A DNA stretch of 64,000 bases from Physcomitrium patens. Lineage: Eukaryota > Streptophyta > Bryopsida > Funariales > Funariaceae. The notes beneath the pieces are model-generated. The model searched no databases and was not told where the DNA came from. It saw only the letters and a program-made list of their open reading frames with translations. The stretch lies in contig NC_037270.1 in the NCBI RefSeq assembly GCF_000002425.4, positions 7,014,098 to 7,078,097 on the forward strand, read 5' to 3'. Positions within the stretch are counted from its first letter, which is position 1. Each line of letters begins with the position of its first letter. The translations under genes were made by a program, and so were the position numbers. Below are positions 42,471 through 54,099 of the stretch, in pieces.

Positions 42471-43689
42471 TTTGGTATTACGAAAATAGGTTGAATGACT
42501 TTCTACCATGAGCTCACGGCTGCACCGATGGGATCGTGTTTTCCAAGTGGGGGATTAGGGCTTAGTGACCAAAATATGGTTCTTAACGTGGAAAAGATGG
42601 GCTCATGTGGAGGATCATTCAATGCTTCACATCAATTTAGGCTGGGGGGATGGTTGACATGACTTTTTCTTTCTTTCTTTCTTACTTACTTTTTTTGTTT
42701 CTTTTCTTTTTTTCTTTTTTCTTTTTCTTTCATTTTCTTTTCTTTTCTTTTCTTTTCTTTTCTTTTTTCTTTTTTTGTGAATAATGCAAAATGGGGGTTA
42801 TTTGATATAAACTTGCTTATTGGGTATTGTCAGTGGACTTCGAATGGATGGTGCTCTCTAAGCTCAATTTTTGGGTGTTTGATTATAAATGTTTCGGATA
42901 AAATATAAATAAATTTAAAAAAAAGTCATAACAATTTCATCATCAACATTGATACTATCATCTCAATTTTTTAAACTATGTTTGAAAGTTTATCCATAAA
43001 TTTTTCACAACAAAAAATGAAACGAAAAGGTGACATCAGTTAGGGTAATAAAATTCCAGTCTTAATTCTAAATTATAGAATTTAACTAGAGATAAAGTCA
43101 TATCTCGACCTTGTTGTTCGGTTTCAAAAAGTAGTTGATAGAACCAACGCATTAAAACACAGTTTTAAGAGTACAGATAAATTTCATTTTAATACACTGA
43201 CAACAGTTTTCAACCAAATCGAGCATGTTATTTTAATTGAAAAAACAAATAGGGAAAAGAACAGAAACAAACAAAAACAAAAACAAAACATGCTACAGTG
43301 AAACATAGCAAGTTGAGAAAAAAGAACATATATTAAGCCAAAAAATTTGGTGGACACCTTTCTGGAGAATATTTTCTAAATTCAAATCAATTGCCTGTAT
43401 ATAGTTATATATGATTTGATGTAAAATCATCCACAAACTTGACAAATCAATGCTAATATGCATATTATTTCTGTCTGGTGCAATCTCAATGAACGTACTC
43501 AAATAAAAATAAAAATAAAAGAAAAAATCTTACCATAATTTCGAGAGCGAAAATTTGACAGGATATTATGCAAAATTGATTCTTCTATCATTTCTACACA
43601 CAAATGTGAAGTGATAAATTCGACTCGTTTGAAGAAAAAGTAAAAAGTAAAAGTAAACGCCCTTAGCAAAACTTAGGAATTGGCGGGTA
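42471..43689. other. Intergenic sequence with a 100-bp polypyrimidine tract
   Basis: Between about 42667 and 42775 the + strand is almost only T and C, in CTTT/TTTTC units. The remainder is AT-rich and without recognised features. Confidence 0.6.
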
Positions 43690-44170
43690 GCAAATTCCAC
43701 TGAGTATCGAAGCCACGTGTATTTTCATCTGGTGACGTGGCAGACAACATCCACTGACAAAAGCATGCATCAGTCTTGAGCAGTACGCGCCAGCTGCCAT
43801 GGCATAGCACTCTTCGTTGTCGTCGTCCTCTTTTCGTTACCGATTTCCACTTCGTCGTCCTCCTATTATCGTTACCATCGTCGTCTTCTTCGTCGCCTTC
43901 ATGACAGCCAGCGATGAGGGGGGAGCGTTTCCTTTGGAGCCACGGTAGCCAAGTCAGCTGAGTTGACTCTGCGAAACCCCTGATTTTCTATTAAAATCTA
44001 CGAATCCGACGTGTCATGACCCGCCATCAGATGCAGTCAGACGTTCCGTGGAACTCTGAACTCAGGATTTTATAACACGTGGCATGTGCTCCAAACGAAG
44101 GCATTCTTAAGTTTAGCAGCGAAATTTTCGGTGCTCTCTTTATGAAAGTCTGGGCCCTTGTACTGCTATT
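43690..44170. promoter_or_regulatory. Cluster of ACGT (G-box/ABRE-like) motifs
   Basis: CCACGTGT (43713-43720), GACGTGGC (43734-43741), GACGTGTCA (44008-44016) and ACACGTGGCA (44075-44084), plus TTGAC/GTCAA-type W-box cores near 43955 and a TATA-like ATTTTATAAC at about 44067. A TCGTCGTC-rich pyrimidine segment lies at 43815-43900. No coding frame follows, so a target gene cannot be named. Confidence 0.35.
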
Positions 44171-45879
44171 ATTTACACGTACTCATATATTTTAAAATGA
44201 TTAAATGTACCCATACGTTTAATCATTTAAAATCTGAAATAGAACAATTAAAATTTACCATGCATTAATGTGCTTGTAAGTATTCGCAGAATGGAATTGG
44301 TATGATTGGTGGAAAATCTAAAAGCTGCTCATTGGAGATATTATACTATTATTGTGAGAGAATTGTGGTACAAGAAAGTTCAATTAAACCGATGCACTTA
44401 CTCAGCTAATTTTTACATCACAAAATTTTATAGTTTTCCAAATAGATACTGGAACATACACCTTATTTTAAAACAATTCTGGTCAACCAGTTTCTTGCGT
44501 GTTTTGTTCATCGAAAAGTGTTAATGTTAAAATTTTATTTTGATTTATCCAAGGTTGATATTACTCAACTCGATGTAGTTAGGATCAAGTTGACCAAAAG
44601 GCATCTGTAGAAATGAAACATTTTCACTTTCAACCAATCACATCACAGCATATTTATACTTATTAGTGAATTTGAATCTTTGAAATTTGAATATGTGCTT
44701 GAAATGTCTTTTACAACGATGCATGAGATACTGTATTATTCTACTTGCGCACATTTTGTTAGATTTCTTAAGATTTTTTGACAGGCAAAAGTTATATTTT
44801 TAAACACTGCGATGCTTCTCTTGAATAAGTCACATATTCATTTAAGGAAAAATCCAACATTCCAGCTTTTTCTAAGGAGAAGAAAAAGGGAGAAAGCTTT
44901 GGTTTTTCTTACTAAACGGAACCAAATAGTAATACATACCGTATATTCATGTAAATGTAGTAATTTAATTGTAAGTTATAGAAAAAGAATGTAAACACAT
45001 CACTTCATGAAAAGCATTGAAGACCCATTCCTATGAAACAAGAATTTTGACATTCAATAATTCTTAGATTTTTGTCAAATTTTAAAATGAATTCAAGTAG
45101 AATGTGTTTGGAATTAAAGCACTACCACAGAATAAAATAAAGGAAAGAAAAATAAAATGACATGTGAGAGTACGTATATGCATGGAATTAAGCAACGATA
45201 AAAAATAATAATAATAATAATAATAATAAAACAGCATCTTTGAGATCAACCATGACATGTTACCAGAAAGTATCAAATCACCATTTTGCAATTGTTAGAA
45301 CTGAGGTTTTCCAAGATTCAATCATACAAAGCCTGCAATCCACAAGCCCTTATAACAACAATGCTAACAAACAGAGTAGACCACTAAAACTGAAGGAGCA
45401 CAACTCTGCAATTCTATTTGTTATCGAGAGTTTTGTTATCTTCATGAAAATGCATAAGAGGAACCACAATGAAACTGACAGCAACACAACACACACACAC
45501 AGCTAAATATATATATATATATATATATATGTATGCAAACAAAGGTTGCACCACAAATGATGATGGGAAGCTATTAAGGGTAGAAGTTTATGAATAATTC
45601 CCATTTCCAAACAGCCGTGGAAATTTTCACATCAGTTCCACTTTACAAATTCTGTTGCTTTCTATCCATAAGTTCCATGACATAAAACAAACCAGCACAA
45701 GGACCAATCTCCTCGTCCATCCAAAATAGATGAGAACTGTTCATCAAGCTTCCAAGACCCGCCACCCAAGCAAAATGAGTGGTAAAGCTCCAGCCGCAGA
45801 TGACTGACTGACAGAGTTTCTTCATCCATTCACACATTCATCCATCGTAGCGAATATCCTATCACGTGCTACCGATTAA
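44171..45879. other. Intergenic AT-rich sequence with microsatellites
   Basis: (AAT)n at about 45198-45230, (CA)n at 45488-45500 and (TA)n at 45508-45530. No gene recognised. Confidence 0.6.
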
Positions 45880-46430
45880 AATGTGATTAACTGCGTACCA
45901 CATGCTCTGGTACGCCAAGCTGGCAACCCCCCCAAAAGGATGGAGTGGATCATATTCGTGGTTCACAAAAGTGGCACACATCTGGACAATGTTCAAAATA
46001 TCTGTCCATCCACAATACGCCTCTCATTCATCCGTAACTCGGGGTCTGACGGGGTTTCGGATCATCCAGAGCACGTAGAGAATAGAGGCGTTCGCAGTTC
46101 GCAGTTCGCAGTTCCCATCGAGAAGGACTCAGGTGCGCGTTCAACCTGAAGTCTTATTAGTCCGAGCTCCCTCCTCCAGTCCGTCAAAACCGTGGTCCCA
46201 GAGAATCTTCTGGATTTGAAGTCGGTGTGAAATCTATATCCTGTATATCATTGGCATGGCCTCATGGATGAACGGTTGTGGGATGATTTCTCTTGTTGTC
46301 GTCGTTGGATGAACATTCTGCGAATTTGGTCGTGTTTCTGATGTACAGTGCACACCACAACGTCATCAGAAACACGACCAAATTCGTGTTTCTGCCACAA
46401 CATGCAATCAATATTAAAATGACAGTCCAG
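45880..46430. other. GC-richer segment with a perfect hairpin
   Basis: Contains TTCGCAG repeated three times (46091-46111) and the 23-bp hairpin listed separately. Small frames on both strands, none recognised. Confidence 0.4.
46321..46386. repeat. Perfect 23-bp inverted repeat with 20-nt loop
   Basis: Arm 46321-46343 is the exact reverse complement of 46364-46386. The inner 10 nt CGTGTTTCTG occur a third time directly after the hairpin (46385-46394). Confidence 0.9.
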
Positions 46431-49324
46431 CAATAGTTATTGAAACATGGTCTTAAAGAAAAGAAAAAAAGGAAATAAATAATTATTTAATTATTTAATC
46501 ATTTATTTGTATTATTAATAATATCCAAGAAAAAAAATTGGCAAGTAGAAAGTTTAATAAATATCACAAACTAGAAGGGGAATTTTCAAGCGATCAGTAC
46601 TTAACACATGTTATCTTTCTTTTTCTTCCTCGTCAACTTCTCTATCCCTCATCTTTATTTTATTTTATTTTATTTTTTCTCCTTCGAGGAATGGCATACT
46701 CTGGTAAGTTCTTGTTTATCAGTTCATTTCATCTTCACTCATTCAACAATATTTAAACTACTTTTATTATTACTACATCGTACAATATATTCTAAACTAC
46801 ATTAAAAACGTACATGTTTCACCTATTTTCCAGATGCATTTCATCCATGTCATATTTTTTGCTTTATGGTTTTACTTTATTATATTTTCAACAATCCTTT
46901 TTTTTTAAACACATGTGTGCATGTAGAAATTATGAAATATACATCAAAACAACATTGTAATAATTTGTTCAAGTTTTTGCCTTTGTTTTCAATTCTGTGT
47001 AAGATGACCTTTGAAAAACAACAACAAAAATTCAAATTCACTCACAGTTTAGTACCACGCCCAGTTTTTTTAATAGGGGTCTAAACAAAAAACACTTTCT
47101 TTTTAATTTATCAAAGTCACAAGTTCTATTATTTATTCTGTGGAGTATTGAACACAACCCACTCCTAGTTGCACGCAACATTTATTCAAGTTTCTGTAAA
47201 GAAGCTGGAATTCCATCCAAAACCAAAGGAAGAGTTATGGAACACTGGAGGGTATATAAGTTGTGACATTAGATATTGGGGTATTGTTTTTGAGCTATTG
47301 GATTGGAACAATTGGTTTGTTTTTAACTGAATAGACTATACAATCAGTGAGAGGAGGCCATAACCAACCTCTTTGAATCCACCAAAAACAAAAACTGTCT
47401 TGAGGAACATTTTCATGTGTAAACAGATAAATGCATGTGTGTATGCACATGTAATATTGCATAAAAGAAACTAATCTATTTTTTGATTATTTAAAAAGAA
47501 TAGTGAAGTATGGCAGTTTTGGTTCTCAAATGATTTAAATAACATAATAGAAAAAATGTTACAATTTTGATCACAATCAAAGAACTAGAATTTGGGTAGG
47601 ATAGATTACTGTTTAAGATATCAGTGGAAACCAAACCATTTAATTTTATCAAGAGAGAAAACAAGACCTACATTCTGTACATGATTTGAAGACTCTGAGA
47701 CTGAAAGCAACATAAAAGAAACAAACTTATCTTACATTAGGATTCAAAGAAAATGATAACGTGCAAGCTCACCTACTAGTGAAAGTTTTAAAATAACTAC
47801 CCATGTAGAATTCATATCATACTGGTTTTTTAAAAAACGAATTCATGATTTCCAATGAAAACTTCCTCCAATTTTCAACCAAAAATTAATTTTTAAACAA
47901 AAACAAATTGCTTTGGAGAATTGGACCATGACTTTTAGACAAGAAATTTTGTCATGATTTCTAATACCTTTGTTTACATGATATGATGATAAGAAGCACT
48001 TAGTGACTAATAGCATGTATTAATGAGAAATAGACAATCATAATTAATATGAGAACTTGCAATAATTGCATCAAAGTAAATTTGCAACTAAAATTATTTC
48101 CTAAACCAATCTCGTTTATCATCTATAAACACAATTTTAAACTTCAACATCAAACAATTGGGGTTTTATATTATCTTTCTCTTGTATTTTTCCCATATAT
48201 GTATTCAATAATGAGTATATAAACGTTTGTCTAATAATAAATACGGTCTAAAAGGAATTTATTTGAAAGTGTTGATTGGGATCCTAAACATAAAGTTTGC
48301 ATATTTGAATTCTTAAAATATGTATATATATATATATATATATATATTTTAAATTACTGTTTATGTGTACAAGGGTGATTGTCTTCAATCCATTTATCAT
48401 CAAATTCAAAATAATCAAATAGCAATCACAACAACAATAAAATATAATAAGTAGAAACCTTTCCCTCTTTTACATCATCAATGAAAGATTGAGAAAACAA
48501 AAGAGGGTTTCATAACTAACTGAATAACCCTTAAAAACAATTGCTCACCTTATGGATTTCAAGACATTCATTAGCAACAAGGAAATAATTTGAGATGCAG
48601 TGAAAAAGAAAAAAGAAAAGAAAAGAAAAGAAAAAGCATAGAAACTTGACCATAAACACATGTGTGTATATGATGGTTCTCTAATGTACTTGTGTTGCAC
48701 AAAGCAAACAATTTCTAGAAAAAAAACAATATGAATCCTAGAGCATGGACTGAAGGTGGACATTGGGAATGCAATAAAATGTCCTGAAACATTTGCAATT
48801 GCTGCCCATAGCTCATTCATGTTGAAATGGATCTTTAGAGCAAGCATTCCAATAAAGATAAACACATACAGTTGAATGAATGATGAACAGTACAGCAAAG
48901 AAATAGCCAAAGGTGCTGGGAGGACATAGTTGATTATACAACAAATAATAAAAAGGGGGAGAAAGGAAAGAGAAAAAGGCAGTAGAGTTCCATTGTGATG
49001 TGGAATGGACAAACTAGAACTCTCTCTCCTTCCACACTCACTGTGGACCATTTAGATGACATTGATGAGTTATTCATCCTCTCTACTTTCCATTCTTTCC
49101 CAGCTTTTCAACACTACTATATATATATATATATATATATATTGATTCTAAATAAGCTTCAAACAAAAAACCGTAAAATAGCATAATTCATTTGAATTTG
49201 TTGATGTCTTGATGAGGAATCAAATGAACAAGGTTCCACATTCTTGGTGTAGGCAACACTCAAGGGAAAAAGAAAAAGAAACATGAACAATTCACCCACC
49301 AACCATTGTCACACCTAACAAAGT

Positions 49325-49357
<33 letters not shown>

Positions 49358-50030
49358 TTTTCTGGATAGAATGAATACGTCTATATTTGGTTAAAGAAAA
49401 ATTTCATACAATATGGACATGTTTATTTAAATCATTCATTATCAAACAGAAAGTCAATGAGATCATTCTTTGTCAAGCTTCTTATATGAAATAATCGGAT
49501 TTTTATTATTATTATTATTATTTTTGCATAGAATTAATTTCAAATACTCCATTCATGCTCTTTAATTTTGAGGAGCGTATATATTTGAAGCAATTGACAT
49601 CAAGTATTCACTGAATTATATCATACCCTTTTTTCTTTTTCTTTTAATTTTTTTTAAAATCAAATTGAATTGGATTTCATCTAGAAATCTGCATTCCTTA
49701 GTGTAAAAGTGTTTAAATTTTGATCGTTGCCCATTGTTTATTCTATTTAAGAGTGTACATTACAAAAAAATCCAATACTCCTGTCAAAATCGACATTGTT
49801 GCAGTAGTAACTTTTTATACACATCCTTTTGAATTGAAATGGAGTCAAATTCAAAAAGTTCTTCAAAAACATGTATTTGGTTATTCTTCTAAATCATGTA
49901 TAAACACAATATTTCAGAATCATGGTTCCTGCATGAAAAATAGTGCATGTGCCTGATAGTACAAACAATACAATTATGTAATGTTAGTTCCTGCAATCTT
50001 AAGCTTGCCATACTTCATATCTATCTATCT
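46431..50030. other. Long intergenic AT-rich stretch without recognised genes
   Basis: (TA)n runs at 48321-48347, 49119-49142 and 49331-49357, (ATT)n at about 49504-49521, T and A runs. A minus-strand frame at 49051-48545 (168 codons) is rich in F, L, S and I and looks like translated non-coding DNA. Confidence 0.6.
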
Positions 50031-50500
50031 ATATATATATATATATATAGACGGCAGCAAGAAGGGGAGCAGTTCCCAAGGCGGGGCGGGGCCACTACCG
50101 AATCTATTCTGTGGTTGCGATGGCTGGAAGCCGTGCCAGCCCACTCTTTGTTGCATGTGTAATTAGGGCTGCCCAATAATAAAATAAAAAACTTACTTCT
50201 GCCCGCCGCTCCCGTGCAGTAACTCAGTGGGGAACCATGGGGTACGACTTAGTCCGGAATTGAGGAACAATATTGCCCACACAGCTCCTGAGATCTCTCT
50301 GCTCACAGTCTGTGAAAGAAAGCTCCACCGCTGGCCTCTTGGCAAGCTGTATACTCTTCTCACGCGCTCCGGATGGATGGATGGCCCCCATCCATTACTT
50401 TGAACGAACGAGCGCACAAACACTATTCGGCTTCCACTTGTCATGCACGTTTTCATCCAATGTAGCGACACAGCATAAATCAACATTCTATGAATGAATA
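50031..50500. other. GC-rich patch after a (TA)n run
   Basis: Starts sharply at the end of (TA)n at 50049. Frames on both strands (for example 50193-50486 minus) are unrecognised. Confidence 0.35.
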
Positions 50501-50639
50501 CTATATGTGTGGGAATTCCAGATGGGTTTCAACAAAATGATCATATTATTACAAGAAAGGCAAAAAAGGTAATCATTACAAAAATATATATATTCAAGTA
50601 CGCAATAGTCATACGAATGTTACAAGAGAAAAAATCCAC

Positions 50640-51560
50640 GGCCCCAATTCATTTCATATGATAGCTTTCAAATGGTCTTGGTCTTGGTCTTGGCCTCGCA
50701 TTGGATGTTGGGTTTTTGTTGTTTGCTTCCAAGTACCTCCAACCGCCAACAGTTCAAAAAGCAGCACTACACTACGTCTCAGAGCCCTACTACTACTACT
50801 ACCACTACTTCACCTTATCAGCCTAGTCATCCCACGCCTCTCTCACCAGATCCTCCGAGCCTGAAATTCTGCTTTGGATTCCGACCCTCTCCTCCATTCT
50901 CGACCCTCTCCTCCATTCTCGACCCTCTCCTCCATTTCCGACCCTCCCCCTGCCTCCCTCCTTCCCTGCAGGACATCCCCAAAACTGGGCACCTATCAAA
51001 GCTCTTTTTATCCTTTTCTGTCTACTCTCCTGGATTTTCGCCTCCAGAGCCCTGAAACCCATCGGAACGCATTCACACTGGCATCTCCCTCTGCACACAT
51101 GTTCAACTACTCTCCGCTTCTGCAACTTAACTACCTTTCAGGTGCAAGGAGCCAGTTCTAAAGAGACGCCTCACCCCCTCTTTAAATAAGTTAAACTTCT
51201 TAAGAAACGTTGCTCTGAAACTTAGTTCTGGGTTTTTAGAGAGAGATACCGAGATGTGAGTTGGAATTTGGATCATTAAGAGGGTAGATCTCAGCTTGGA
51301 TTTGAAGTTACTCCAGACGCACCCCAGATAGCAGCAGAAGCAGCAGGGGTGAAGAGGGGCCAGGGAGGGTATAACAGTGGAGCCCCTTTTCTGCCAACAG
51401 CAGCTACTTATTGTTGTTGTGGTTATTTGTTTACTATTATCGTGGTGATAACGATGACGACGATTATTATTGTTTTTTTATATTATTATTGTTATCTTCT
51501 TCCACAGGTGTGGGGATAAGCATGAACACTCCTAAAGGGGCTTAAAGGAAACCTGAGTGA
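50640..51560 (+). other. GC-rich, leader-like region, no CDS assigned
   Basis: Contains a pyrimidine-rich stretch with a 19-bp tandem repeat (three full units, 50880-50936, core GACCCTCTCCTCCATT), a TATA-like TTTAAATAAG at about 51181 and a GA-rich segment near 51238. This resembles a plant promoter with a leader. I found no downstream coding frame in 51560-54100, so a non-coding transcript or a gene with unseen small exons are both possible. Confidence 0.3.
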
Positions 51561-51687
51561 AAAGTCTTCCCTGCCTACCTGCCAGCCTGCAACTTGTGAA
51601 GAAGCTGCCTGCCCCTACTTGCCCCACTGATTCCGGGTATCAACAGTTCCGTGGACTGTGGCTATTGCTCTCTGGTCATGTCTGACC

Positions 51688-51720
<33 letters not shown>

Positions 51721-54099
51721 TATAAACCCCGTATATCTATTACTATTATTATAACTATATAATGCAGTGGCCAGATCTAGCTTTATTTCCTCATTCATCT
51801 ATATATACATACCCATCCATTTTCATCTCACTTATCATAGGTTCTCAAACATTATCAAGGAGCTAGCTGAGGAATGATCCCTCCCTCCATACAGAAATCA
51901 AAAAGGGGAGGAGGAGGAGGAGGCATCAAGGGGAACTTATCAGTTGGTATAAAATAAGTAACGATGAGCATAAAAAAAGGGAGAAAGATGGGGAATGCTT
52001 TCAGGATGCGAAGAGACACTGCTGGGAACCTTGAAGAAGGGTAGTGGAGGCGCTGAACGTGGGGCTGTCATGGGCTTCCTAGAAGAATGGAGGGTGTGTG
52101 TGTGTGAAAGGGGACTGAGCCTATCTGGGCTGATGACGTGGCAGGCAGGGGCTTGGGAAGTAGTACGCAGTATCTTATTGGGGGGGGGGGGCTTATGTGG
52201 GGGGATTCAAACTAATCAGCTGCTTGATTGTGGATAGCTTATGTGTACTATGAAATCTGAAGCTTATGAAATGGTGGATTTCTCAGTGTTGGATTTGGAT
52301 AAAATCTGCCCTAGTACCCTCAAAACAAAACTCCAATAAAATCTAAAATCTTTCTAGCTGTGATACATCTGTGATATACATATATATATATATATATATA
52401 TACTTTTCTGTCCTGATATTTTTCAAGGATGCATAATTACATGTTGAATGTAAATGTTTGTTTGAAAATACATGAATCAAAATAAAAGGATAAACTGTCA
52501 ACCTTGATGATTATTTATTTTTAAATTTATTTTTTTCCTATTTTGTCTGGGTTGTTTCTAGGTGAGCATTCTGGGGTCATTCACACTTCACAATTGAGGC
52601 AAATTTGATATGTAGTATTGATGTGCAGTCTTTGTGAAATGTGATAATTGAGCTGCTGTGAGTCTTATGAGGAGCTCCAAGAAATTGCTAAAAATGTGAA
52701 AAGTTTATGATTGCTTGTTCAGAATGGAGGGCTCATGGTTTACAGGGACCAGCAGTGTGATAAAAGTGTCTTTGGGAGTTGTTAGCCAGGTTCCTTGAGG
52801 ATTTTGCGATTGATGACTAATGTTGAGAGAATTCCAAATGATGGTGCACTTTCATGTGGGAGAATATCATCTATTGCTTCAAAAAAGATAAAAAAGAGGT
52901 CACAGAAAAGATTTAATATATTATTTATGTCACTCCTGAAAACGTTTTTTTAATGGTTACTAGTCACCAAACCTGTGATGAAAGTTTAGAAAGGCATGAT
53001 ACTCACAAACTATGTATATATGTTACTCAATTCTAACTTCTCATCAGATGCAGTTAAAAGAATCACTCATAATTGTTGCAAAGAATCCCAAAGGTAAATT
53101 TTAAGAATAAGAGTATGATGACTTATGTTTTAACATATAGTGAATTCAAAAAAGAAAATAAAAGAAAAAAAATTACGCATTTTTCTACTTTAAATAAGTA
53201 AATGAATAAAACTGAACCAATAACCAATACTTTATTTGTTTGTTTGTTTGTTTGTTTTTTTTTTATATATATAATTTTCTTTCCTTCTTTCCTTCTTTCT
53301 TTCTTTCTTGGTGTGTGTGCATGTGTGTGTTGGATTCAATTTGCTGTTGCTGTTGTTATTGTATACATGACAATGCTATCAAACAACATATTAAAATCCA
53401 CACACACACTCACACATGAAACATACCTTCAGAGATGAATTTTGAAACCTGAAGTGAATAGAAAAATTGCTATTTTATCAACAAATAAACACTTCATGAT
53501 ATTTTATTGCAATTAGCATTAACAGAACAATTTGAAACTGATTTAGGCATTTTCAACAACATATAACTGAAGGAAAAGCACATATTTATAAAAGTATAAT
53601 GATACAAAGGAAGGAAGGAAAGAAAAAAATGAATTCATTAACAATATTTTTTGAGTCATCAATATGGATGCTGGCAACACATGGACACTAACATCACCCA
53701 AGTCTGGACTCTGCTAAATTTTAAAGTAAACTCAGGCAAGATTTTTGTACATGTGACTCCATTTGAAAAGGACTTCTCTCATAGTTTTAAAACATAAAAC
53801 CAGCATTTACATGCATTTCTGTTTCTTACATGAAATTTCATGGGCACCATGCAGTGAAATGAAGTATGAAGTGAAAGAAAAGAAAATAAAGGAAAAAACT
53901 CTAATAAAATATCTCCCATTCCGATGTAATCCTTAACGGTATGAATACAAGTAAATTTGTGTGTTTCTGGGCGGTAGTTAAAAATTCTCATAAATTGTGA
54001 TTATTGCAGACCATCATTAAAGTACCATAAAATCTCATTCATAACAAATGAAAGCCTCTTTCAAAGCCGCTTCTTAACGAGTGAGATCTGGTATTCATA
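51561..54099. other. Intergenic sequence, microsatellites only
   Basis: (TA)n at 51691-51718 and 52375-52402, a G run at about 52180-52190, (TTTG)n at about 53235-53258 followed by (CTTT)n. No gene recognised. Confidence 0.55.

Noticed and set aside
48545-49051. 168-codon minus ORF
   Set aside because: Residues are almost all F, L, S, I and C from pyrimidine-rich DNA. It looks like a chance frame, not a membrane protein.
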